A stretch of DNA of 21,716 nucleotides from CAYVNU01 sp964453265 (GTDB lineage: Bacteria; Patescibacteriota; Doudnabacteria; UBA920), in NCBI GenBank assembly GCA_964453265.1, contig CAYVNU010000020.1, positions 1 to 21,716 of the forward strand, in the 5' to 3' direction. Positions within the stretch are counted from its first letter, which is position 1; each line of letters starts with the position of its first letter. Under the pieces are notes generated by a model. The model made no database searches, was not told the origin of the DNA, and saw only the letters and a list, made by a program, of their open reading frames with translations. The position numbers were made by a program, and so were the translations under genes. Shown piece after piece: positions 8,679 to 15,393 of this stretch.

Positions 8679-9688
8679 TATTTTTTTGAAAATTTAGCAC
8701 AGTTTACTTTATATTCGGATGTAGGAGATATTTTATCACAAGCAGTCGGCTGTAAATTAATAATTGCGTAAGAAAAATAGCAGCTGTCTTTTTTTGTGTC
8801 CTCGGCATAATTACAAGCGCTAAAATCTTTAAGCGCAATACCGACATTCATTAAGCATAAATTTTTTTTATTCGCTAATGGTATTTGCGAACATATGCCT
8901 GAATCTTTTTTTACAGTTGCCACAGCCGCATAGCAGTCGTACAAATAATCTGAACTGGAAATTTTTTTACAATTTGCTAGGCTATCACCACTTTGTGGAA
9001 TAAACGAGCTGTAACAAATACTCTGCCATTTGGAGTCTGCAATTTCCGCGCAAAGTGAAACATTATTTTTTATGTACGCGTCATAAACTTTACAGCCATT
9101 CTCACCTCCAACTTGCTCGTTTGGCACACATTTTTCTAGAGAAGTTTGCGTGGTCGTAGTTGCTTGTATTTGAGAAAATAATATGTCCTGCTTAACCGGT
9201 GTCGCTAAATTTGTAACAAATTTCTCAAGCTCAGATTTGGTTATTAAATTTCCGGTTTTAAAATAGACTAAATGTTGTCTGCTAACAACCATGGAACTAT
9301 TAGAATTCAAACTTAAAAAAGTTTGCGCGGCCTGACTCAAAAGTCTTTTTTGTCCGTCTGCTTCGAGTCTGTATAAATTTTTTGAATTAACCAAACGAAT
9401 GTAAAGTGTGTCAGTATAATTTTGTAATTCTTCCAACCTTACTTGTCGTACATCTTGCCACTTAAAACCGTAAGAAAAAAAAATCTTTTCGTTCGGGATT
9501 GCTATTTTATACTTGTCATTTTGAATAATATAAACTGTCGGGTTATTTTCAACTTTAATCGCGTAAGAATTATAGTACGCTGCTTTAGCATAGTTTTCCG
9601 TGCTGCCAAAAAATACAAAAATTGATACTACTAAAGTAACAGCGCCCGATATTAATAAAGCTCTAGTTGGTAAATAAACTTTATTCAT
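8678..9688 (-). CDS. Anchored protein with beta-rich sensor-like region and five Cys-pair repeats
   Basis: This 336-residue protein starts with a membrane helix at about residues 9-28 and lies mostly outside the cell. Residues about 40-165 contain two degenerate copies of a beta-rich unit (YIIQNDKYKIAIPN...FFSYGFKWQDV, then LYRLEADGQKRL) of a kind I associate with surface proteins of candidate-phyla bacteria. From about residue 185 to the end there are twelve Cys, ten of them in five C-x(10-12)-C units separated by 13-14 residues. This gives a regular period of about 26 residues and suggests disulfide-stapled helical hairpins. It is the first gene of the four-gene operon; an extended -10 lies about 115 bp upstream (9802-9810). 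The start is ATG, with a stop-overlapping 6-codon frame just before it. The function is unknown. Confidence 0.78.
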   Translation of the reverse strand: MNKVYLPTRALLISGAVTLVVSIFVFFGSTENYAKAAYYNSYAIKVENNPTVYIIQNDKYKIAIPNEKIFFSYGFKWQDVRQVRLEELQNYTDTLYIRLVNSKNLYRLEADGQKRLLSQAAQTFLSLNSNSSMVVSRQHLVYFKTGNLITKSELEKFVTNLATPVKQDILFSQIQATTTTQTSLEKCVPNEQVGGENGCKVYDAYIKNNVSLCAEIADSKWQSICYSSFIPQSGDSLANCKKISSSDYLYDCYAAVATVKKDSGICSQIPLANKKNLCLMNVGIALKDFSACNYAEDTKKDSCYFSYAIINLQPTACDKISPTSEYKVNCAKFSKK

Positions 9689-9701
9689 TCTTAACTTTCA
9701 T

Positions 9702-9748
9702 ACAAAAACAAGCCCTGGCTATTTTGGCCAAAACTAAAGGCTTTTTTT
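9702..9748. promoter_or_regulatory. Hairpin with flanking T runs in the leader of the exported-protein operon
   Basis: AAGCC (9710-9714) pairs with GGCTT (9739-9743) around a perfect TTTTGGCCAAAA palindrome (9722-9733). On the plus strand it is followed by seven T (9742-9748). On the minus strand it is followed by GTTTTTG (complement of 9703-9709), between the promoter at 9802 and the start codon at 9688. It could be an attenuator for the minus-strand operon or simply a two-way terminator; the sequence alone does not decide. Confidence 0.45.
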
Positions 9749-9794
9749 ACAAATTGATTTTTCTTTTTGTTTCGATAAAGAAATTTACTTTATC

Positions 9795-9803
9795 TGATAT
9801 AAT
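9795..9803 (+). promoter_or_regulatory. Extended -10 promoter of the DUF192 gene
   Basis: The plus strand reads TGATATAAT, a perfect extended -10, with only weak -35 candidates upstream. It overlaps by two bases a minus-strand extended -10 (9802-9810), so the two divergent units share one compact promoter region. The expected leader is about 110 nt before ATG 9920. Confidence 0.6.
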
Positions 9804-9810
9804 TATAGCA
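9802..9810 (-). promoter_or_regulatory. Extended -10 promoter of the exported-protein operon
   Basis: The minus strand reads TGCTATAAT, preceded by GATG. The same ATGTGCTATAAT string occurs at the uvrD promoter (13623-13634). It would start the transcript for the genes at 9688-5578, with a leader of about 108 nt that includes the hairpin at 9702-9748. Confidence 0.6.
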
Positions 9811-9919
9811 CATCTGAGAATTTTTTGCAAGTTAAAGCTTCTGAATTCTAGCCCCAACCGCAATCAGTTAAATTTATAAAGTTTTTTAACTATAAAAAAT
9901 AAACCATCTGGCATTATTT

Positions 9920-10429
9920 ATGAAAAAATTTACTTCAATAATTTTAGTTTTATTTTTAGCATCGGCTTGCGTTCAATCCCCCGCCAAAAATACACCTGCT
10001 GTAAAAATTACTTTATATGACAAAATAATTTTTGTTGGCAGCACAAAGCTAAATGTCCAAATTGTCAGTTCAAATACTGATATGGAAAAAGGTTTGTCAG
10101 GCAGAAATAAAATGGCGGACAATGAAGGCATGTTATTTGATTTTAAAAAATTAAACCGGCCCGCTTTTTGGATGAAAGATATGAATTTTAATTTAGACTT
10201 AATTTGGATAAGGTCAAATAAAATAATCGGCATCACGCCGAATGTTCCTGCTCCCGTTGGAAATTGGAAATTACCTGTCGGCCGAAGCTTTAGCGGAAGT
10301 GGAGAAATTGGAAATTTACCCGCCTACTCTCCCCCAAGCGAAGTAGATATGGTTTTGGAAGTTAACGCGGGATGGAGCGAAAAAAATAATATTAAAATTG
10401 GAGACGTGGTAAAAACAAATGAAGAATGA
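9920..10429 (+). CDS. DUF192 family lipoprotein
   Basis: The product is 169 residues. It opens with a lipoprotein signal peptide (MKKFTSIILVLFLASAC), the Cys at residue 17 being the likely lipid-attachment site. The remainder matches the DUF192 fold by its hallmark order: GLSGR.KM at about residue 58, GMLF.F, then FWMKDMNF.LDLIWI, and a C-terminal EVDMVLEVNAGW segment. The biochemical role of DUF192 proteins is not established; here it would be tethered to the outer face of the membrane. Length is normal for a secreted DUF192 protein. The gene has its own promoter region and converges on rsmA, ending 2 bp before a perfect palindrome. The start is ATG with no Shine-Dalgarno motif. Confidence 0.88.
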   Translation: MKKFTSIILVLFLASACVQSPAKNTPAVKITLYDKIIFVGSTKLNVQIVSSNTDMEKGLSGRNKMADNEGMLFDFKKLNRPAFWMKDMNFNLDLIWIRSNKIIGITPNVPAPVGNWKLPVGRSFSGSGEIGNLPAYSPPSEVDMVLEVNAGWSEKNNIKIGDVVKTNEE

Positions 10430-10431
10430 TA

Positions 10432-10473
10432 AATGCAAAATGCAGAATGTAATTACATTCTGCATTTTGCATT
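10432..10473. terminator. Perfect 42-bp palindrome, probable two-way terminator
   Basis: Two perfectly complementary 21-base arms meet at the centre of GTAATTAC (10452/10453) with no spacer. The palindrome fills the gap between the convergent DUF192 stop (10429) and rsmA stop (10474). Plus-strand transcripts would then read CTAAATTTTATTTG, and minus-strand transcripts reach a T-rich stretch after about 10 nt. Position and structure fit bidirectional termination; the repeated AATGCAAAATGCAGAATG wording also resembles a simple-sequence repeat. Confidence 0.65.
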
Positions 10474-11352
10474 CTAAATTTTATTTGTTAGTTCAATCCA
10501 CTTCTCTATACTTAATTCCTGCGGTCTCGACATGGGATTTATTTTCAAATCCTTCAAAATTTTTGCCACGGTTTCTTTCTCAAGTCTTAAATTATTTACT
10601 AGCGTATTATGTAACTGTTTTCTTTTTCCGGCAAAACAGGCTTTGACGATTTTAAAAAACTTCTTCTCATCGACGAGTTCATAACGAGGCTTGTCGAATA
10701 GCTTAATTTTTAAAATCGCGCTGTCTACTTTTGGCGCCGGATAAAAACTTTTTGCCTGCACAATTTTTATTATTTCAGGCTCGCCAAAAAGTTGGACAGA
10801 AATTGCAAGTATGGACAAATCCCCCGCCTTGGCAATTACGTTCCGCGCAACTTCTTTTTGGGTTAGTACTACAATCTCAGTTGGTTTATTTTTTGCATTT
10901 AAAAACATTTGCAAAATTTTACCGGTAATATAGTATGGGATGTTAGCTACAACTTTGTAATTCGTTCCAGGTGTAGCGTGCCCATTTATGGGCGTCTCAG
11001 ACAGTGGCCGATGAATCGGCACGCTACAAAGAGAATTTTCAAAATCAAATGTCAGTGCATCTGCAATCTCATATCTAAAATTGTCTCTATAGTCTTTTTT
11101 TATATTATAAAGTATTTGCTGAAACTGCGGGTCTTTTTCTACGCTTAAAACAAACCCGGCTTTTTCACAAAGTAAGCGTGTTAAATTTCCAATACCAGGA
11201 CCGATCTCCACCACAATATCTTCTAATGTTATGCCCGCGGCTTCAACAATCTCTTCTAAAACTACGTCGTCCACCAAAAAATTCTGCCCATAGGTAAAGT
11301 TGGGGCGAATTTTATTGTTGCGCATTAAGCTTTTCAGTTTTTCAATATCCAT
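10474..11352 (-). CDS. rsmA: 16S rRNA dimethyladenosine transferase (KsgA) with in-frame palindromic insert
   Basis: RsmA/KsgA dimethylates two adjacent adenines in the 3' terminal helix of 16S rRNA using S-adenosylmethionine, late in 30S assembly. The N-terminus has the family signature IRPNFTYGQNFLVD. SAM motif I (VVEIGPGIGNLT) is at about residues 43-54, and the catalytic NIPYY begins at N137. The C-terminal helical domain ends with the expected KILKDLKINPMSRPQELSIE. I chose ATG 11352 (MDIEKLKSLM); an upstream ATG at 11388 adds 12 residues unlike the family. The length, 292, is slightly above usual because residues 109-127 (CSVPIHRPLSETPINGHAT) are encoded by a palindromic repeat inserted 9 residues before NIPYY. 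The frame is intact, so the protein is presumably active. It lies downstream of uvrD. Confidence 0.93.
   Translation of the reverse strand: MDIEKLKSLMRNNKIRPNFTYGQNFLVDDVVLEEIVEAAGITLEDIVVEIGPGIGNLTRLLCEKAGFVLSVEKDPQFQQILYNIKKDYRDNFRYEIADALTFDFENSLCSVPIHRPLSETPINGHATPGTNYKVVANIPYYITGKILQMFLNAKNKPTEIVVLTQKEVARNVIAKAGDLSILAISVQLFGEPEIIKIVQAKSFYPAPKVDSAILKIKLFDKPRYELVDEKKFFKIVKACFAGKRKQLHNTLVNNLRLEKETVAKILKDLKINPMSRPQELSIEKWIELTNKI
10972..11028 (-). repeat. In-frame palindromic element inside rsmA
   Basis: The element is 57 bp, exactly 19 codons. Its ends are a perfect 11-bp inverted repeat, TGTAGCGTGCC (10972-10982) and GGCACGCTACA (11018-11028). Inside are two 14-nt hairpins, GCCCATTTATGGGC (10980-10993) and GCCGATGAATCGGC (11007-11020), and a small GTCT/AGAC stem between them. 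A related copy in inverted orientation lies in ileS at 19623-19684. Removing it restores a normal KsgA spacing between the acidic loop and the NIPYY motif. Confidence 0.85.
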
Positions 11353-11388
11353 AGATTTACAACATTTAACTTTACTAAATACTAACAT

Positions 11389-11462
11389 TTACGAATATAC
11401 TAATTTTAAAAACATACTTCTTTAGCATTAGTATATTAGTACTAATTAGTATTTGGTAAATA
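11389..11462. repeat. AT-rich spacer with iterated ATTAGTA repeats between uvrD and rsmA
   Basis: Three ATTAGTA copies (11427-11433, 11435-11441, 11445-11451) overlap two perfect 12-bp palindromes, ATTAGTACTAAT (11435-11446) and TACTAATTAGTA (11440-11451). An 11-bp inverted repeat AATATACTAAT / ATTAGTATATT (11394-11404 and 11427-11437) spans the middle. It may serve as operator, weak terminator or simple filler. I find no convincing -10 box for rsmA here. Confidence 0.5.
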
Positions 11463-13616
11463 TCAAAAATCTAGCTTTTCCACCGTTAGCTCCCCTTCTT
11501 CCACATCACCAAAAAAATCTTTACTAACCCCAATAAATTCTACGTTATCTTTTGGCAATACTTTAAGTATTCGGGAAGGTTGACTTACTCTAGTCTCACC
11601 ATAAATTCGCCTCGTTGCGGCATAGACTAAGAATAAACGTTTCCTGGCCCTAGTCAAGCCTACGTAGGCAAGACGGATTTCTTCGGAAAGCTGGCTGGTG
11701 TCTACCAAAGAGCGTGAGTGAGGCAATATACCTTCCTCCAGCCCTACAAAAAATACATTATCGAACTCAAGGCCTTTGGCAGAATGAAGCGTCATTAAAG
11801 TCACGGCATCTTTACTTTCGTCTTTCTGGTCAATCTCCGAAAGCAAAGCCACTTCTTCTAAAAGCGAAGTAGTAGCCTCCCGCCACGGCTGGTTTTTGAA
11901 TTTGTTAGCCACGGTCATAAGTTCTTCTACGTTTTCCCAACGGCTCTCACCTTGTTCGCTGCCGTCTCTGACCGATTTTTCATACCCAGTCCGTCTGGCG
12001 ACTTTGCGAATAAGCGCCGCCAAGTCCGTGTTCTCCGGCGTACTGACAATTTCCTCCAGAGTAGCAAAAAAATCCTGAGCCGATTGCCACTGTTTGGGTG
12101 AAAGCTGAATATTTGCAAGTTTTAAACGAAAATCCGGAAGTTTAATGTCCGGAAAATTTGCCGCTGTGTCTAAAACAAAATCGCGAATAATTTGGTAGGA
12201 CTTGTCGCCTATTCCTCGCGCCGGCTCGTTGATTATGCGCTTTAAGGAAACTAAGTCTCTAAAATTTATACATACGCGTAAATAGCAAAGCACGTCTTTA
12301 ATTTCCTTGCGCTCGTAAAATTTAAGTCCGCCAACTATTACATAAGGTATACCGCTCTCTATTAATACTTCTTCTATAGCGCGGCTTTGCGCGTGCGTTC
12401 TATACAAAATGCAAAATTCTTTTAATGAGTCATGGTTTTTAGGCATTTGTGGCAAAAGGGTGGGCCTAAAAGTTTTAAGGCTGGCAGAGCCGTACATTTT
12501 ACGCGCCTTTAAAAACCTGTCTAATATAGACATGCCCCTGGGGTCTGCATTTTCGTCCGGCTCATAGTCCAGCTCTTCTACTTTCTGCCCAGATGCCAAC
12601 TGGATCATTTTTTTCGCAATAAATTCCGCTTCAGCTCTTTCGTTCTCAGCTTCATTTAAAATAATTTTTTCGCCCTGCTGGTTTTCTGTCCAAAGTGTTT
12701 TTTTCCTCTGTTCCGGGTTCATTTCTATAACCTTTTGCGCGGCTTCTAAAATATTTTTGCTTGAGCGGTAATTTTGCTCCAGTTTTATAATTAAACTTTC
12801 TGGAAAATCTTGCTCAAAACTTAAAATGTTGCGAATGTCGCTGCCACGAAAGCCATAAATGCTTTGCGCGTCATCACCCACCACAAAAACATTGTGATGC
12901 TGGGTTAACTGCCTAAGCAAGGCGTACTGGGCCGGGTTAGTGTCCTGATACTCGTCCACCAACACATATTTAAACTGATTTTGGTATTTTTCTAAAACTT
13001 TAGGGAAATTTTCGTAAAGCTTAACCGTTAGCATTAAAAGATCGTCAAAGTCCACAGCATTTTGCTTATAGAGGCTATCCTGATAGCGCGCGTAAACTTC
13101 GGCTAACTGTTCGGCTAAAGGCGACTCTATGCCAATATTAAGTTCAGAAGGTAATTGTAAAAGATTCTTTGCTCTCGATATTAATGCCCCGAATAAAGAT
13201 GCCGGGAGTTTTTTTGTATCTATTCTCAATTCCTCTAAAATATCTTTTAAGACTTTATGTTGGTCGTCGGTATCAAAAATTACAAAGTCCGGCGCATAAC
13301 CTAAAGCCGAAATTTCTTTTCTTAAAATTCGTACGCATACCGAGTGGAAAGTTCCCATAACCAACTGTTCCGACGCGCCCACAAGACGAGTTAAAAGCTT
13401 GCCTACGCGTTCTCGCATTTCTTTTGAAGCTTTGTTCGTAAAGGTTAACGCTAAAATATTGGAAGGGTGAACCATTTTCTTCTCTATAATATATGCGATA
13501 CGGTGAGTTAAAGTCTTGGTTTTACCACTCCCCGGTCCGGCCAGCACTAAAACCGCGCCAAGTGGCGCGGTTACTGCTTGTTTTTGCTTCTCATTTAGAC
13601 TTGATAAATCTATCAC
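11463..13616 (-). CDS. uvrD: UvrD/PcrA-type superfamily 1 DNA helicase
   Basis: This is an ATP-dependent 3'-5' DNA helicase of repair and replication-fork maintenance. Family motifs appear in order: LNEKQKQAV (Q motif), Walker A GPGSGKT at residues 27-33, LALTFTNKA, LVDEYQDTN near residue 220, VVGDDAQSIYGFRG, LEQNYRSS, then TLHSAKGLEFDNVFFVGLEE and RLAYVGLTRARKRL. Length is 717, normal for the family. The C-terminus lacks an obvious extended tail beyond the helicase core. A 55-60 residue charged segment at about residues 340-398, before ILYRTHAQSR, is longer than usual. I chose GTG 13616-13614: the upstream ATG (13634) lies before a perfect extended -10 box and adds only CYNNI. On that reading the mRNA is leaderless. 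Confidence 0.92.
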   Translation of the reverse strand: MIDLSSLNEKQKQAVTAPLGAVLVLAGPGSGKTKTLTHRIAYIIEKKMVHPSNILALTFTNKASKEMRERVGKLLTRLVGASEQLVMGTFHSVCVRILRKEISALGYAPDFVIFDTDDQHKVLKDILEELRIDTKKLPASLFGALISRAKNLLQLPSELNIGIESPLAEQLAEVYARYQDSLYKQNAVDFDDLLMLTVKLYENFPKVLEKYQNQFKYVLVDEYQDTNPAQYALLRQLTQHHNVFVVGDDAQSIYGFRGSDIRNILSFEQDFPESLIIKLEQNYRSSKNILEAAQKVIEMNPEQRKKTLWTENQQGEKIILNEAENERAEAEFIAKKMIQLASGQKVEELDYEPDENADPRGMSILDRFLKARKMYGSASLKTFRPTLLPQMPKNHDSLKEFCILYRTHAQSRAIEEVLIESGIPYVIVGGLKFYERKEIKDVLCYLRVCINFRDLVSLKRIINEPARGIGDKSYQIIRDFVLDTAANFPDIKLPDFRLKLANIQLSPKQWQSAQDFFATLEEIVSTPENTDLAALIRKVARRTGYEKSVRDGSEQGESRWENVEELMTVANKFKNQPWREATTSLLEEVALLSEIDQKDESKDAVTLMTLHSAKGLEFDNVFFVGLEEGILPHSRSLVDTSQLSEEIRLAYVGLTRARKRLFLVYAATRRIYGETRVSQPSRILKVLPKDNVEFIGVSKDFFGDVEEGELTVEKLDF

Positions 13617-13944
13617 AATATTATTATAGCACATTTGAATTTTAGCCTATTTTAAGCCTGGTAAAATTTTTTATGCCTTACTTATAAGGAAAAATGGCAT
13701 TTATGTTGATAAAAGTCATTGCTCAAATACTCTTAAGTTGATAAAATTAACTTTGTAATATTTGAAAAAGCATTAACCGTTTTAAAGGATAGGCTTTGAG
13801 TAATTTACACAAAGAACAAGCTTTACTTTAGACACGGCATACGAGGGTGTTATCAAACGCGTATATAATTGGCAAGCTTGGATAAAAACCGCGATTTTAA
13901 AAGTTTTATCCCTCGGCAAATACTATCAACTCAAAATACAGTTT
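13617..13944. other. Divergent spacer between uvrD and the LysM-CHAP gene
   Basis: Besides the uvrD promoter, the spacer holds a small hairpin region (ATGCC...GGCAT, 13672-13699), two copies of GTTGATAAAA about 34 bp apart (13704 and 13738 areas), a TATAAT at 13864-13869 on the plus strand without a TG or a good -35, and an 8-bp inverted repeat GGATAAAA / TTTTATCC (13880-13887 and 13904-13911). The frame of the LysM-CHAP gene stays open back to 13804, so the right half may be coding. Confidence 0.5.
13623..13631 (-). promoter_or_regulatory. Extended -10 promoter of uvrD, implying a leaderless mRNA
   Basis: The minus strand reads TGCTATAAT. Transcription should begin about 7 nt further on, at or next to the GTG at 13616 that begins VIDLSSLNEKQ, the natural start of the helicase. 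The -35 region is poor. The box is identical to the one at 9802-9810. Confidence 0.6.
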
Positions 13945-15096
13945 TTGCTCAAAAAAAGCCTGCCCCTGATAAAAAAATTACATTTTAACGCTTTTCCTGC
14001 CACCCAGCTAAAAAATTTAGCGTGGTATGACTATTGCATCAAATTCTCCAGCGAAACCCTTGTCGTGGTTTTGTGTTTTTCAGTATTCGCAACTAATTTA
14101 TATTACTTCTACCCGGGCAAACGCATTGATAATATTAGCGATAACAGCCATATGGCCAGATTATTGGCCAATCATCCACAAATGAACCCTAAATTATATG
14201 CTAAAAATACTAGTATACTAACTACTGTTGAGAGTCAAGGTTTTATTGCCCAAGCTCGGGCTGATGACTTTGAAGGGTTAAGCAATCAAGGCTTAGGAGA
14301 TATTAGTGAAGAAGATAATAATTTGATTATTACCGAAAGTGGTTTAAGTAAACCAAACCCGGATAGCGTATCAGATTTGATTGCCAAACAAGTTAAAGTT
14401 TATAAAACCAAAGAAGGCGATACTCTAAAAAGCATTGCTCAAAATTTTGGCATTAATCAAAACACTATTATTTGGGCCAATAAACTTTCAAGCTCACAAA
14501 TTAAACCGGGCTGGGATTTGTTAATTCTGCCTACAGACGGCATAATTGTTACTGCCAACAGTAATACAACTTTGCCGGACATTGCCAGAAAATACAATTC
14601 CAATGTGGACACAATAATTGCCTATAACGGTATGGCCAATGCCGAAGCTTTTGACGAGGGCCAAATAATTATTATACCCGGCGGTACAATAACTCCCCCA
14701 CCAGCCGCTAAACCAAAACCAAAAAAACCTAGAGATGGCAAAGTTAAACCTGAAGGTGTAGTTAAACCTGAAGGTGTAGACTATGGAACTGGCCATGCGT
14801 TCCCTTGGGGATATTGCACCTGGTATGTTGCAACAAAAGTTCACATCCCTTTTGGTGGCAATGCTAAAGTCTGGTTAAAAAATGCCCAAAGTCTAGGAAT
14901 TTCCACAGGTAAAGTACCGGTTCCTGGCGCTGTGGTGGTTACAAGTGAAAGCCAATACGGTCACGTGGCTTATGTACAAAGTGTAGATGAAGATAGTTTT
15001 ACAGTTTCAGAGATGAACTATGTTAAATTTGGCAAAGTCAGCACAAGAACAATATCTAAATCAAGTAGAAATATAAAAGGTTTTATTTATCCTTAA
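13945..15096 (+). CDS. Membrane-anchored LysM-LysM-CHAP peptidoglycan hydrolase
   Basis: This protein of at least 383 residues should cleave peptidoglycan stem peptides or cross-bridges. After a basic N-terminus there is one membrane helix at about residues 35-53 (LVVVLCFSVFATNLYYF). Two LysM carbohydrate-binding modules follow: one at about 151-198 (YKTKEGDTLKSIAQNFGIN) and a weaker one at about 200-247. A Pro/Lys linker includes a perfect 18-bp tandem duplication. The C-terminal CHAP domain (about 280-383) shows YCTWY with catalytic Cys291, GHVAYV with His340, and the SEMNY motif with Glu356/Asn358. The start is uncertain: TTG 13945 is the first usual start codon, but the open frame continues upstream to 13804 with protein-like sequence. 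It is transcribed away from uvrD and ends at a strong terminator. Likely in cell-wall remodelling, daughter-cell separation or attack on a host or partner wall. Confidence 0.88.
   Translation: MLKKSLPLIKKLHFNAFPATQLKNLAWYDYCIKFSSETLVVVLCFSVFATNLYYFYPGKRIDNISDNSHMARLLANHPQMNPKLYAKNTSILTTVESQGFIAQARADDFEGLSNQGLGDISEEDNNLIITESGLSKPNPDSVSDLIAKQVKVYKTKEGDTLKSIAQNFGINQNTIIWANKLSSSQIKPGWDLLILPTDGIIVTANSNTTLPDIARKYNSNVDTIIAYNGMANAEAFDEGQIIIIPGGTITPPPAAKPKPKKPRDGKVKPEGVVKPEGVDYGTGHAFPWGYCTWYVATKVHIPFGGNAKVWLKNAQSLGISTGKVPVPGAVVVTSESQYGHVAYVQSVDEDSFTVSEMNYVKFGKVSTRTISKSSRNIKGFIYP
14743..14778 (+). repeat. Two perfect 18-bp tandem repeats in the CHAP linker
   Basis: GTTAAACCTGAAGGTGTA occurs twice back to back (14743-14760 and 14761-14778), encoding VKPEGV twice between the LysM modules and the CHAP domain. 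The identity of both copies suggests a recent slippage duplication, and linker length may vary between strains. Confidence 0.85.
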
Positions 15097-15161
15097 GACT
15101 AGTTGGTAGGATAGTAGAGAAGTAGAGAAGTAGAGAAGTAGCCGTAAATAAATACTCTTCT

Positions 15162-15201
15162 AAACTAAAAAGCTCCGTCAACCGGAGCTTTTTAGTTTTT
15201 T
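15162..15201 (+). terminator. Rho-independent terminator of the LysM-CHAP gene
   Basis: A perfect 16-bp stem (15162-15177 with 15183-15198; core GCTCCG/CGGAGC) has the 5-nt loop TCAAC and ends in six T (15196-15201). It lies about 65 bp after the stop codon at 15096. It is the strongest terminator in the window. Confidence 0.88.
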
Positions 15202-15267
15202 CGATAAACCACAAATTAAGATACTGTAACTATTTTGGTTAGTAACTAATTAAATTTACCACTCTGA

Positions 15268-15335
15268 TCCGCCAGTTGGCGGAGAAGAGTCCCTTACTAT
15301 CTAAAAAGGGATCCTTCGCTCCTCTCAGGATGGTT
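15268..15335. repeat. REP-like intergenic palindromic repeat
   Basis: The unit begins with TCCGCCAGTTGGCGGA (15268-15283), a 7-bp stem, continues with CCCTT/AAGGG pairing (15291-15310) and ends with ATCCTTCGCTCCTCTCAGGAT, an ATCCT/AGGAT hairpin around 15310-15331. The TTCGCTCC..TCAGGAT wording is like dispersed repeats of many bacterial genomes. A near copy of the first palindrome lies inside ileS at 21217-21232. Confidence 0.55.
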
Positions 15336-15393
15336 AAAATAATACTTATAGCAATACTAATTAACCAATTTCGGAACCCCTACTTACTACTTA

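Larger units (their letters stand above)
15097..15393. other. Convergent spacer with tandem repeats, terminator and REP-like element
   Basis: This 297-bp gap separates the CHAP gene from the beta-repeat surface protein. It contains three AGTAGAGA units plus AGTAG (15113-15141), the plus-strand terminator (15162-15201), a palindromic repeat unit (15268-15335) and, at its right end, TACTTACTACTTACTACT (around 15380-15397). No gene is seen. Confidence 0.65.

Noticed and set aside
9667..9879. Plus-strand 70-codon frame in the divergent promoter region
   Set aside because: It overlaps the leader hairpin and both promoters and resembles no protein; AT-rich random frame.
10419..10646. Plus-strand open frame of 75 codons beginning MKNDKCKMQ
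   Set aside because: It reads through the 42-bp palindrome and then antisense to rsmA; the N-terminus is simple-repeat sequence.
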